Shown here: positions 1 to 7,952 of the stretch, piece after piece
Layout of the letters: each line of letters opens with the position of its first letter
Position numbering within the stretch: the first letter of the stretch is position 1
NCBI RefSeq assembly: GCF_040518285.1
Contig: NZ_CP155449.1
Span: 1,240,001-1,304,000 of the forward strand
Length of the DNA: 64,000 nt
Source: Knoellia sp. S7-12
GTDB lineage: Bacteria > Actinomycetota > Actinomycetes > Actinomycetales > Dermatophilaceae
Direction of reading: 5' to 3'
The notes under the pieces: generated by a model
Seen by the model: only the letters and a program-made list of their open reading frames with translations
Told to the model about the DNA's origin: nothing
Databases searched by the model: none
Position numbers and translations under genes: made by a program

Positions 1-1
1 A

Positions 2-157
2 CCACCCCCTCACCTCGAGGTCCGGGACGGCGGGTTTGTCCGGGGCGGCTATGCGCCAGCACCACTGTGGTGCAGCGGTTCCAACGACGTGGTGATCCTC
101 GAGATGGAGCAGATGGGTCGCACCGTCGAGTTGCGCGGCGAGCCCGACCTCGGTTGA
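2..157 (+). CDS. C-terminal fragment of an unidentified protein
   Basis: An open frame runs from the window edge to a TGA at 155-157 and encodes 51 residues; the N-terminus lies outside the window. Codons are strongly G/C-ending, as in the neighbours, and a bidirectional hairpin follows at once, which is why I treat it as a real gene end. The residues (ending GEPDLG) show no motif I recognise. It is convergent with the RIO-type kinase. Function unknown. Confidence 0.4.
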   Translation, partial: PPPHLEVRDGGFVRGGYAPAPLWCSGSNDVVILEMEQMGRTVELRGEPDLG

Positions 158-166
158 GACAACCTC

Positions 167-218
167 CGTTGCGTCTGCGTCAATGGTGGCCAGAACCACC
201 GAATCCGCAGACGCAACG
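167..218. terminator. Bidirectional terminator hairpin
   Basis: A perfect 13-bp inverted repeat (167-179 with 206-218) encloses a second stem (GGTGG 185-189 with CCACC 196-200). It lies between the ends of two convergent genes, so it probably terminates both. There is no long T-tract. Confidence 0.6.
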
Positions 219-224
219 ACGGCG

Positions 225-1076
225 TCACCAGCTGTTTCCCGCCGCCAGGGCAGCCGCATCCCCGAAGAGCAGATCTGCATCGACGTCGAGGCCGCGCCGT
301 GTGAACCAGTCGCACATCGTGCGGATGTCACGCTCGAGGAACTCGAACCCGTGTGGGTTGCCGACGACGTCCACGATCTGCGGCCAGTCGATGACGACGA
401 GGCGGTCCTCATGGACGAGGACGTTGTAGGGCGAGAGGTCGCCGTGTGCCCAACCCTCCTCGGCGAGCGTCAGCACCACACCACGGAACTCCTCGAACAG
501 CTGGCCCAGGAGTTTCGGCGACGGTTTGGTCTGGACAAGCCGTGGGGCCGCGGTGCGACCGTCGCCGATGAACTCCATGAGCATCTCGGCCTCGTTCAAC
601 TGCACGGGGTAGGGCACCGGGAGTCCGAGCTCCCAGAGTCGACCCAGTGCATCGAACTCGGCCGCCGCCCACTGGCCCGCGATCATCGCGCGCCCGAACT
701 CGGTGCGACGAGCCATCGCTCGCATCTCGCGGCTCTTGCGGACGCGACGGCCCTCGAGGTAGCCGCTGTCACGGTGGAAGAGCCGGTTCTCGCTTCCGCG
801 ATACCGCTTCGCAGCCAGGATGGACTGGGTGGGCGGTTCGGCAGATCCGTCGGGCACCCAACGGCGGAGGAGGTGGACATCGGCCTCTTTGCCGGTCTTG
901 AGGACGCCGAGGTCCTCCTCGACGGCGCCGAGGGCGGTGATGACCCAGTCGGGTCGGGGCGTGGGGCCGTGCATTGCGCCGTCCCAGGAGGACCAGCGCT
1001 CTCCCTCGGGCGGGGCGTCGGGGGAGCTGTCAGCGGCGAAGAGGGGTGATTCGGTGGAACTGTTGTGCAAAGACAT
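225..1076 (-). CDS. RIO1-family atypical serine kinase
   Basis: A 283-residue protein with the RIO kinase signature: the TGKEADV ATP loop (61-67), the AAK lysine near residue 90, the catalytic loop HGDLSPYN (211-218, catalytic D213) and the metal-binding VIDWPQ (D230). The conventional glycine-rich loop and the activation/substrate loops are missing, as is normal for RIO proteins. In archaea and eukaryotes RIO1 acts in small-subunit ribosome maturation; the role of bacterial RIO1-like kinases is not settled. A Pro/Ser-rich stretch of about 45 residues precedes the kinase fold. The ATG at 1076 has only a weak GGAG upstream, and a short frame with a consensus Shine-Dalgarno overlaps it, which may control translation. 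Confidence 0.88.
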   Translation of the reverse strand: MSLHNSSTESPLFAADSSPDAPPEGERWSSWDGAMHGPTPRPDWVITALGAVEEDLGVLKTGKEADVHLLRRWVPDGSAEPPTQSILAAKRYRGSENRLFHRDSGYLEGRRVRKSREMRAMARRTEFGRAMIAGQWAAAEFDALGRLWELGLPVPYPVQLNEAEMLMEFIGDGRTAAPRLVQTKPSPKLLGQLFEEFRGVVLTLAEEGWAHGDLSPYNVLVHEDRLVVIDWPQIVDVVGNPHGFEFLERDIRTMCDWFTRRGLDVDADLLFGDAAALAAGNSW

Positions 1077-1137
1077 GGTGGGACTCCGTGTGAAGAAGGT
1101 GCAGGGCGCGGGAACGGCCCAGGACAGTCGTGGACAT
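1030..1137 (-). CDS. Short upstream frame overlapping the RIO kinase start
   Basis: A 35-codon frame begins at ATG 1137-1135, six bases after a consensus AAGGAGG, and ends at TGA 1032-1030, about 45 nt inside the kinase gene in another frame. The peptide starts MSTTVLGRSRALHLLHTESH and ends in PLRR; no family is recognised. The strong ribosome site here against the weak one at the kinase ATG suggests a regulatory leader or coupling frame. Whether it is translated cannot be judged from one sequence. Confidence 0.4.
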   Translation of the reverse strand: MSTTVLGRSRALHLLHTESHHVFAQQFHRITPLRR

Positions 1138-1222
1138 GTCGTGCCTCCTTGGAGTCAAAGCAGGGCATGGGGTATGCCGTGCGGTTGACACTCAGCGTGG
1201 CACCCTGCCGCTCCCCGCGCCA

Positions 1223-1289
1223 CCGACTTTTTTTGCGCAATCCGTCGTCACTCGCTGCGCTCCCTCCGACGTCTTCTGCAAAAAGTCGG
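1223..1289. repeat. REP-like inverted repeat with oligo-T/oligo-A arms
   Basis: CCGACTTTTT (from 1223) is matched by AAAAAGTCGG (1280-1289). Between them a second short pair (CGTC near 1244, GACG near 1268) nests around a C/G-rich loop. It lies in the 560-bp gap between the divergent RIO kinase and acyl-CoA dehydrogenase genes. It could be a terminator-like stem or a small REP-type element. Confidence 0.45.
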
Positions 1290-1415
1290 CCTGAGGACGC
1301 TCCTGGAAACCCAGCCGACGCGACCGGCTCGGCGAGCGCGGGCCAGGCGATCCGACAGTCGCGCGCGGATCGTCACGCGCACAGGGTCGAAGCAGTCCAC
1401 TTGCGCGGACGACAT

Positions 1416-1500
1416 ACCGGCGGACTATCAGCCTGGGTCGGGCAGTGGCCCACTGAGCGTGAGTCGGCTCCCTACACCGATGAGGTGATAGTCCGCCGGT
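1416..1500. repeat. 15-bp perfect inverted repeat with 55-nt spacer
   Basis: ACCGGCGGACTATCA at 1416-1430 is exactly matched by its complement at 1486-1500. A smaller stem (CAGTGG/CCACTG, about 1443-1455) sits in the spacer. It ends 135 bp before the acyl-CoA dehydrogenase start. It may be a pair of regulator half-sites or the ends of a tiny mobile remnant; no flanking target duplication was seen. The rest of 1138-1635 shows no gene I can support. Confidence 0.5.
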
Positions 1501-1635
1501 CGACCGGCGAAATCCGGGCTGCCCCGCAGGAGTTGTGAGGTGGGGGGACTCACACAGTCAGGCGGTGGGCCGGGAGGTGAGCGGACGGCATACTCAAATG
1601 GTCTTCCACACCCACGACGAAGGTGGCTCACACGC

Positions 1636-2850
1636 ATGTCCCGGCTCCAGCGCACTGAAGGTCTCAGCGACGAGCAGAGCGAGCTCATCAAGCTCGTGCG
1701 GCAGTTCGTCGAGGAGCAGATCATCCCGGTCGCGCAGCAGCTCGAGCACGCGGACGAGTACCCCACCGAGATCGTCGAGGGCATGAAGGAGATGGGGATC
1801 TTCGGGCTGATGATCCCCGAGGAGTACGGCGGTCTCGGTGAGTCGCTGCTGACCTACGCGCTGTGCGTCGAGGAGATCGCGCGCGGCTGGATGTCGGTCT
1901 CCGGCATCATCAACACGCACTTCATCGTGGCCTACATGCTGTTGCAGCACGGCACCGAGGAGCAGAAGCAGCGCTACCTCCCGCGGATGGCGGCCGGCGA
2001 GGTCCGTGGCGCGTTCTCGATGTCCGAGCCGGGGCTGGGCTCCGACGTCGCGGCGATCAAGTCCAAGGCGATCGCCGGCGAGGGCGAGGGCGGCGACCAG
2101 AAGTGGACCGTCAACGCGCAGAAGATGTGGCTGACCAACGGTGGTTCGTCCAACCTCGTCGCGGTGCTCGTGAAGACCGATCTCGGTGAGTCCGACTCTC
2201 CTTACAAGAACATGACGACGTTCCTCGTCGAGAAGGAGCCCGGCTTCGGGCAGACCGCTCCCGGTGTCACGATCCCCGGCAAGATCGAAAAGATGGGCTA
2301 CAAGGGCGTCGACACAACCGAATTGGTCCTCGAGAACTACGAGACCACGTCCGCGCAGATCCTCGGTGGGGCGCCCGGCAAGGGTTTCTACCAGATGATG
2401 GATGGCGTCGAGGTCGGCCGCGTCAACGTGGCTGCCCGCGCCTGCGGCCTGGCCCGTCGCGCCTTCGAGCTCGGCATCACCTACGCACAACAGCGGGAGA
2501 CCTTCGGCAAGCAGATCGCGCAGCACCAGGCGATCATGTTCCGCCTCGCTGACATGGCGACCAAGGTCGAGGCCGGCCACCAGATGATGGTCAAGGCCGC
2601 TCGCCTCAAGGACTCGGGGCAGCGCAACGACCTCGAGGCCGGCATGGCCAAATATCTCGCCGCCGAGTACTGCGCCGACGTCGTCCAGCAGTCGTTCCGC
2701 ATTCACGGCGGCTACGGCTACTCCAAGGAGTACGAGATCGAGCGCCTCTACCGCGAGGCGCCGATGCTGCTCATCGGTGAGGGCACCGCCGAGATCCAGA
2801 AGATGATCATCGGCCGCCGGCTCCTGGAGGAGTACGCGCTCAAGCGCTGA
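1636..2850 (+). CDS. Acyl-CoA dehydrogenase
   Basis: A 404-residue FAD enzyme that oxidises acyl-CoA to the 2-enoyl-CoA and passes electrons to ETF. The FAD/substrate signature FSMSEPGLGSD lies near residues 122-132. The C-terminal GGYGYSKEYEIERLYREAP precedes IGEGTAEIQ, whose first Glu aligns with the usual catalytic base. Length is normal for the short/medium-chain family. I start at ATG 1636 because it opens the usual N-terminal helix (LSDEQSELIKLVRQF) and GAAGGTGG lies just upstream; the frame stays open back to 1540 without family similarity. Substrate chain length cannot be told. The gene stands alone, and its last 11 bp overlap the end of the convergent membrane-protein gene. Confidence 0.93.
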   Translation: MSRLQRTEGLSDEQSELIKLVRQFVEEQIIPVAQQLEHADEYPTEIVEGMKEMGIFGLMIPEEYGGLGESLLTYALCVEEIARGWMSVSGIINTHFIVAYMLLQHGTEEQKQRYLPRMAAGEVRGAFSMSEPGLGSDVAAIKSKAIAGEGEGGDQKWTVNAQKMWLTNGGSSNLVAVLVKTDLGESDSPYKNMTTFLVEKEPGFGQTAPGVTIPGKIEKMGYKGVDTTELVLENYETTSAQILGGAPGKGFYQMMDGVEVGRVNVAARACGLARRAFELGITYAQQRETFGKQIAQHQAIMFRLADMATKVEAGHQMMVKAARLKDSGQRNDLEAGMAKYLAAEYCADVVQQSFRIHGGYGYSKEYEIERLYREAPMLLIGEGTAEIQKMIIGRRLLEEYALKR

Positions 2851-3343
2851 GTTGTCGGCGGAGGTTCTGCCACAGCAGGTAGCAACCCGCCGAGAAGAAG
2901 ATCAGGGCAAACACCGGGGCCAGGTACACGAGTTGCTGGGTTCTCCGCGTTCCTTCGAGGATCGCTGGCTCCGCCCAGCGTGACCCGGCGACGGCGGTGC
3001 ACCCAGCCGCCGCCGCGACGAGGCAGAGCCCAGCCAGGAGCCCGCCAGGGATGACGTGTCCCCCCAGGGCTGCTGTGGGAACGCAGAGCGCTCCGACGGC
3101 AACGAGGAAAAGCGCTGCTCCCCACGCAAAGAGCGGAGTGTTCCCGACGATCGCGTACGGCAGGTGCAGCATGGCGAAGCCTGCGCACATGACCGACCCG
3201 AAAATGGCCGCGCGTCGGGACACCTTCCGTTCGCGCCGATCAAGCCACCAGCGAGAGCGGACTTCCTCCTTCGACCGGACGTGCCTCCCCATGGAGCGAT
3301 TGTGCTCGATCCGTCCGGCTCGGGCCTCCTTTTGCCGTCTCAC
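2840..3343 (-). CDS. Small four-helix membrane protein, paralogue of its upstream neighbour
   Basis: A 167-residue protein with a basic N-terminus (about 45 residues) and four predicted membrane helices starting near residues 45, 70, 99 and 137. No known family is recognised. The segment PTAALGGHVIPGG through APVFALIFFSAGCYLL matches the corresponding part of the upstream protein, so the two look like tandem duplicates. The GTG at 3343 overlaps the upstream TGA (GTGA), giving translational coupling. Its 3' end overlaps the acyl-CoA dehydrogenase gene by 11 bp. Confidence 0.7.
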   Translation of the reverse strand: MRRQKEARAGRIEHNRSMGRHVRSKEEVRSRWWLDRRERKVSRRAAIFGSVMCAGFAMLHLPYAIVGNTPLFAWGAALFLVAVGALCVPTAALGGHVIPGGLLAGLCLVAAAAGCTAVAGSRWAEPAILEGTRRTQQLVYLAPVFALIFFSAGCYLLWQNLRRQLSA

Positions 3344-3810
3344 GAGTCTTCGGCGTGCCGCGCTTCGTGGTCCGTCGGCTCGATCCTGCGAAAGCTCAAG
3401 CGCAGCAGATAGCCGCCCGCCGCCAGGAAGGCCAGAGCGAGGACGGGTGCTGTGCTGCGCATAATCTGGCCACGGCGGCCGTCGAAGATGAACGCGTTGG
3501 GCTCAAACCGTGCGGCAAACACCACAGCGGCGCCTGATGCGGCGAAGAGCAGCAGCCCCATCGCCAGGGTCCGGACTCCGGGGGGCCGGCGTCGGCCGAG
3601 CACAGCGGTCGGCAGGAAGACCACCGCCCCGCCGAGGAACATCAGGAACGCGCCGCTCTCCGCGATCGGGTCGTCGGAACTGAAGAGCGACGACGCTGAG
3701 ATCACGGCAGAGACCCCGCAGACGAGGACCGCCAGGATGGCGGTCCACTGCGGGACGCCCCATTCCCCGCTGCCGATCCACACGCCCTCGTGGCGCGTCC
3801 GCTTCCCCAT
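3340..3810 (-). CDS. Small four-helix membrane protein
   Basis: A 156-residue protein from the ATG at 3810 (MGKRTRHEGVW). The frame continues 29 codons further to 3897, but that would run into the divergent stress-protein gene, so I prefer the shorter form. Four hydrophobic helices are visible. The C-terminal half (FLPTAVLG to APVLALAFLAAGGYLL) resembles the downstream coupled protein. No catalytic motif is seen and function is unknown. Confidence 0.65.
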   Translation of the reverse strand: MGKRTRHEGVWIGSGEWGVPQWTAILAVLVCGVSAVISASSLFSSDDPIAESGAFLMFLGGAVVFLPTAVLGRRRPPGVRTLAMGLLLFAASGAAVVFAARFEPNAFIFDGRRGQIMRSTAPVLALAFLAAGGYLLRLSFRRIEPTDHEARHAEDS

Positions 3811-3889
3811 GTGGACATCATGCCGTTTTCGGGTATGCCGGTCGGTCACCTCCCAGCCACCGTCCAGTTCCGAGTGGGAGACTGAGCGC

Positions 3890-4474
3890 ATGAGCACCCA
3901 ACCGACGCGCGGCCTCGGGCCCGCGGCCGCTGCACGGATCTTGTCCCTCGAGTACCCGATGTCCCTCGGCGTCCATGAGACGTACGCCTCGGCACAGAAG
4001 GTCGTGGACTACCTGTCCGACCACGAGTTCCCAGTCGAGAACGTCCTCATTGTCGGCACTGACCTCAAGCAGCTGGAGCGTGTGACGGGTCGGCTGACCC
4101 GCAGTCGCATCCTTCTGGGCGGAGTGCTGTCCGGGGCCTGGCTCGGTCTCCTCATCGGGCTGATCTTCGCGCTGTTCGACACGAGTGGGTTCTCGTGGCC
4201 GTCGGTGGTCGCAACCGTGCTCTTCGGTGCCGTCTTCGGTGCCGTGTGGGCGCTCGTCGGCTACTCGGTCACCGGCGGTCAGCGTGACTTCACCTCCGTG
4301 ACCCAGGTCGTGGCGACGAAGTACGAAGTCCTCACCGAGCACAAGCACGCGGCCCGAGGTCGTGAGCTCATCGCGGAGATGGACCCGATGGCTGCGGCGC
4401 AGGCCGAGGCGCAGCGCGCCCAGGAGGCTGCTCGTCGTAACGCCGAGGCGCAGCGGCCGGCTTCCACGAACTGA
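3890..4474 (+). CDS. General stress protein 17M-like (YflT-type) membrane protein
   Basis: A 194-residue protein. Residues about 20-65 (LEYPMSLGVHETYASAQKVV and following) match the domain typical of Bacillus YflT/general stress protein 17M. Two membrane helices follow (about 75-97 and 103-125) with a glycine/alanine-rich hairpin between them. The tail is Ala/Gln/Arg-rich and probably coiled. ATG 3890 is chosen because GGGAG lies 10 nt upstream and the frame before it lacks family similarity. Divergent from the membrane-protein pair across about 80 bp. The family is stress-induced in Firmicutes; its biochemical role is unknown. Confidence 0.75.
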   Translation: MSTQPTRGLGPAAAARILSLEYPMSLGVHETYASAQKVVDYLSDHEFPVENVLIVGTDLKQLERVTGRLTRSRILLGGVLSGAWLGLLIGLIFALFDTSGFSWPSVVATVLFGAVFGAVWALVGYSVTGGQRDFTSVTQVVATKYEVLTEHKHAARGRELIAEMDPMAAAQAEAQRAQEAARRNAEAQRPASTN

Positions 4475-4498
4475 GGTGAGCGGGTGCCGGTCGAGGTC

Positions 4499-4504
4499 TA
4501 ACCT
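4499..4504 (+). promoter_or_regulatory. Leaderless -10 (TAACCT) for the PIG-L gene
   Basis: TAACCT lies 6 nt before ATG 4511 with no Shine-Dalgarno between. In actinobacteria this spacing places the transcript start at the start codon. Confidence 0.6.
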
Positions 4505-4510
4505 GACGGC

Positions 4511-5257
4511 ATGGTCGCGCCCTCGAACGCCCCGCTGGAACCGCTGATCGAGGACTTCTCCTCGGTCCTGTGCGTCGTCGCCCACCCCGACGACATCGAG
4601 TACGGCACGGCTGCGGCGGTGGCCCGCTGGACCGAGGCCGGCAAGACGGTCACCTATTTCCTGCTCACGCGCGGCGAGGCCGGGATCGACACGATGTCCC
4701 CGGCGGAGGCAGGTCCAGCACGTGAGGCCGAGGAGCGCGCGAGTGCGGCCGTGGTCGGAGTGACCGAGGTCGACTTCGGCGACCACAAAGACGGGAACGT
4801 CGAGTACTCCCTTGGCCTCCGTCGCGACATCGCCCGCGAGATCCGACGCAGGAAGCCCGAGTTCGTGATCACCGGTGACTACGGCAATCGATTCGTCGCC
4901 GGCATGCTCAACCAGGCCGACCACCGTGCCGTCGGGTTGGCGTGCGCCGATGCCGTCGCGGACGCCGGCAACCGCTGGATCTTTCCCGAACTCGTCGAGG
5001 AGGGTTTCGAGCCGTGGAACGTCGGGGTGCTCGCCTTCATGGGCACACCAACCCCGACCCACTACGTCGATGTCGGCGACAAGGTGGCCGTGGCGATCGC
5101 TTCGCTCGAGGAGCATGCGGCATACAACTCAGCCTTGCCGGACGACTTCCCGAAGCCAGACCAGCTCGTGCCGATGATCCTCGAGATGGGCGCACAGGCG
5201 GCACAGGCCGATGGCGTCACGCACGCCCTCGCCCTCGACGTCGTCAACCGCCGCTGA
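4511..5257 (+). CDS. PIG-L (LmbE-like) family deacetylase
   Basis: A 248-residue zinc hydrolase. The family motif AHPDD (24-28) supplies His25 and Asp28 for zinc and Asp27 as base; QADHRAVG contributes His138. Members remove N-acetyl groups from GlcNAc-type substrates. MshB and Mca of the mycothiol pathway belong here, but this protein is shorter and lacks clear MshB features, so the substrate is open. Length is normal. It is apparently transcribed without a leader and ends 12 bp before the convergent aminopeptidase gene. Confidence 0.85.
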   Translation: MVAPSNAPLEPLIEDFSSVLCVVAHPDDIEYGTAAAVARWTEAGKTVTYFLLTRGEAGIDTMSPAEAGPAREAEERASAAVVGVTEVDFGDHKDGNVEYSLGLRRDIAREIRRRKPEFVITGDYGNRFVAGMLNQADHRAVGLACADAVADAGNRWIFPELVEEGFEPWNVGVLAFMGTPTPTHYVDVGDKVAVAIASLEEHAAYNSALPDDFPKPDQLVPMILEMGAQAAQADGVTHALALDVVNRR

Positions 5258-5269
5258 ACGACCTGCGGG

Positions 5270-6763
5270 TCAGGCGTTCTCTTCGCGGACGTCCGCGATC
5301 CACGCCTCGACATCGGCGCTCGTGCGCGGCATCGCGGCCGACAGGTTCTCGTTGCCGTCGGCGGTGATGACGATGTCGTCCTCGATGCGCACACCGATGC
5401 CGCGGAACCGCTCGGGCACCTTGAGGTCGTCGGCCTTGAAGTAGAGGCCCGGCTCGACTGTGACCACCATGCCCGGCGCGAGCTCGGCGTCCATGTATTC
5501 GGTGCGCGTGGCCAAGGCGCAGTCATGCACATCGATGCCGAGGTGGTGCGAGGTGCCGTGCACCATCCAACGGCGGTGGTACTGACCGTGTTCGGTGTCG
5601 AGAGTGTCGTCGACGCTCACCCCGTCCGGCAGCAGCCCCCACGCATGCAGGTGCTCGGCGATGACCCGGATCGCGGCCGCGTGGATGTCTGAGAACTTCG
5701 CCCCGGGCTTGGCCGCAGCCATCCCGGCCTCCTGTGCGGCATACACGGCGTCGTAGATCTCGCGCTGTGCGTCCGTGAAGGTGCCGCTCACCGGGAGGGT
5801 GCGGGTGATGTCGGCGGTGTAGAGCGAGTCGACCTCGACGCCGGCGTCCAGCAGGACGAGGTCGCCCTCGGCGAGGTCGCCGGTGTTCTTGATCCAGTGC
5901 AGCGTGTTGGCGTGGTCGCCGGACGCGACGATCGAGTCGTAGCCGACCCCGTTGCCCTGGTGGCGGGCGTGCAGGCCGAAGACGCCCTCGATCCAGCGCT
6001 CACCTCGACCGAGTTCGACGGCTGTGGCGAGCTCGGCGATGACGGCCTCGAAGCCGACGTGCGTGCCAGCGACGGCCTCCCGCATCTGCTCGATCTCGAA
6101 CTCGTCCTTGGTGAGGCGGAGAACCGAGAGCGCGTGGGCGAGGGAGTCGTCGTGCTCGACGAGAGTCTCCTCGTTCGCTCCGTTCTCGACGCGGGAGGCG
6201 TCGAGCGTGCGTGTGAGGTCGCGGTCGGCGTCGCGGACGAGCCGGATGCTGATCTCGCCGGCATCCTTGGCCGCAGCGGCCTCGAACTCGTCGATGTGGC
6301 GGGCGGTCACGCCAAGCTCGAGCTCGATGTCGGCCAGGCTGGGGCGCGCACCCACCCAGAATTCGCCGTAGCGGGCGTCAGCGAAGAAGTCGTCGCTGTC
6401 GCGCTCACCGAGCGGGCGGAAGTAGAGGACAGCCTCGTGGCCGTCGTCGGTCGGCTCGAGCACGAGCACGGCGTCGGGCTCACGGTCGGCACCGAGCCCC
6501 GTGAGGTGCGCGAAGGCGCTGTGGGGGCGGAAGACGTAGTCGGTGTCGTTGCTGCGCACCTTGAGGCCGCCCGCGGGGACGATGAGTCGCTGCTTGGGGA
6601 AGGCGGCGCTCACGAGCGTGCGGCGAGCCGCGGCATACTCCGCCGAAGGCGCCTGACCCATCGACTGGGGTCGGCGATCGGCCCAGTCCTCACGGACGAA
6701 GCTGCGGAACTCCTCGGTCGTCGGGCGGGCACGGTTCTCGGCTTGCTTCTGCTCTTCGCTCAC
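5270..6763 (-). CDS. pepP: Aminopeptidase P family protein (Xaa-Pro aminopeptidase)
   Basis: A 497-residue M24B metallopeptidase that cleaves N-terminal residues before proline. The N-terminal creatinase-like domain is followed by the pita-bread fold with all five metal ligands: the Asp pair in LLDAGVEVDSLYTADITR, His in HGTSHHLGIDVHD, Glu in VVTVEPGLYF and Glu in GVRIEDDIVIT. The GTG at 6763 (VSEEQKQAENRARP) is chosen because similar Asn-Arg-Arg-Pro beginnings are typical. Only 6 bp separate it from the divergent DUF2332 start, so the 5' ends must share regulatory DNA inside each other's coding sequence. Confidence 0.9.
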   Translation of the reverse strand: MSEEQKQAENRARPTTEEFRSFVREDWADRRPQSMGQAPSAEYAAARRTLVSAAFPKQRLIVPAGGLKVRSNDTDYVFRPHSAFAHLTGLGADREPDAVLVLEPTDDGHEAVLYFRPLGERDSDDFFADARYGEFWVGARPSLADIELELGVTARHIDEFEAAAAKDAGEISIRLVRDADRDLTRTLDASRVENGANEETLVEHDDSLAHALSVLRLTKDEFEIEQMREAVAGTHVGFEAVIAELATAVELGRGERWIEGVFGLHARHQGNGVGYDSIVASGDHANTLHWIKNTGDLAEGDLVLLDAGVEVDSLYTADITRTLPVSGTFTDAQREIYDAVYAAQEAGMAAAKPGAKFSDIHAAAIRVIAEHLHAWGLLPDGVSVDDTLDTEHGQYHRRWMVHGTSHHLGIDVHDCALATRTEYMDAELAPGMVVTVEPGLYFKADDLKVPERFRGIGVRIEDDIVITADGNENLSAAMPRTSADVEAWIADVREENA

Positions 6764-6769
6764 CCGCCT

Positions 6770-7819
6770 ATGGTGGCACGCGTGAGTGCCTACGACGGAG
6801 CCACCTTGGGTGAGCGCATGGGGAGCCACTTCGGTGGGAGCACGGAGCATCTCTATGGCGTGCTCGTGCGTGACCTCGCGGCCGACTGGGAGCGGCGAGG
6901 GGTGGTGCGCGACATCCTCGCCGGGCGCGAGGACGCATCGCCGGGCGACATGGTGCAGCTGCGGTTGCTCGCGGGCATCCACCGGATCGTCCTGCGTGGG
7001 GATGCGCCCGAACTCGCGACGTTCTATCCGTCCGTGGGTGGAACAGCCGACCGATATGCCGTGTGGCCAACTCTCGCCTCCGTCCTTCGTGAGCACGTGG
7101 CCGAGTTGCGAGCCGCGCTCGATGTCGCACCCCAGACCAACGAGGTGGGACGCTCTGTCGCGCTGCTCGCCGGCTTGTCAGAAGCGGTGCGACGCAGAGG
7201 AATTCGTCAGGTGCGTTTGCTCGAGCCCGGTGCGTCTGCGGGTCTGAACCTTCTTGTCGACCGGTTCCGCTTTGAGGGTGACGGCTGGTCCGCCGGGCCT
7301 CGCGATGCGCCTCTCGTGCTGACGGGCTGTGCCGCACCGGGATTCGCGCCAGAGCACTTCGAGGTTGTCGAGCGGCGGGGCTGCGACCTCGAGCCGTTCG
7401 ATGCCGCGACTGCGCAAGGCGAGGCGCATCTGCGCTCGTTCATCTGGCCGCACATGCCCGAACGCGACGGTCGGCTCGTCGCCGCCCTGGCGACCTTGCG
7501 CGAGCATCCGGTGGTCATCGACCGGGCTCCTGCGGCGGAATGGGTTCGCGACCAGCTCGCAAGCACGGCGCCCGACGGTGTGCTCACGGTCGTGTGGCAC
7601 TCGATCACCCGTCAGTACTGGCCAACAGCCGAGTACGTCGCGATGCTCTCCGCGATCGACGACGCCAGGTCGCGAATGCCGCTGGTCCGGGTGGCCCTCG
7701 AGGATCCGCACCCGCTGCCGGCCGCTGGCACCTGGCGACCGCAGATCGAGGTCGATGACGACGTCATCGGTCACTGCACCCACCACGGCCCACCCCTGGA
7801 CCTGTCGCTCGCCACCTGA
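6770..7819 (+). CDS. DUF2332 family protein
   Basis: A 349-residue protein of the DUF2332 family, common in actinobacteria and of unknown function. Characteristic stretches are LYGVLVRDLAADW near the start, LEPGASAGLNLLVDRF (a Rossmann/methyltransferase-like glycine loop) near residues 152-167 and TVVWHSITRQYW toward the end. ATG 6770 gives the longest form clear of the divergent gene; the ATG 19 codons later (MGSHFGG) is a plausible alternative because neither start has a good ribosome site. Confidence 0.75.
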   Translation: MVARVSAYDGATLGERMGSHFGGSTEHLYGVLVRDLAADWERRGVVRDILAGREDASPGDMVQLRLLAGIHRIVLRGDAPELATFYPSVGGTADRYAVWPTLASVLREHVAELRAALDVAPQTNEVGRSVALLAGLSEAVRRRGIRQVRLLEPGASAGLNLLVDRFRFEGDGWSAGPRDAPLVLTGCAAPGFAPEHFEVVERRGCDLEPFDAATAQGEAHLRSFIWPHMPERDGRLVAALATLREHPVVIDRAPAAEWVRDQLASTAPDGVLTVVWHSITRQYWPTAEYVAMLSAIDDARSRMPLVRVALEDPHPLPAAGTWRPQIEVDDDVIGHCTHHGPPLDLSLAT

Positions 7820-7952
7820 CCGAGTTCCTGCGTGAACCAGGACGTCAAAGCGCCTCTTCGGACCGAAGCGGCTCGAGAGTGGACACTCGTGCCGGCGGGA
7901 AAGCGTCACACGACGCACCATGTGTGGCGGTCCTGCCCCTACTCTTGCAAGC

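Noticed and set aside
183..1049. Long plus-strand frame opposite the RIO kinase
   Set aside because: Mirror of the kinase codons in a high-GC genome; no ribosome site or family similarity.
1416..1500. Mobile element (MITE) ends
   Set aside because: The 15-bp inverted repeat has no target-site duplication and no second copy in the window.
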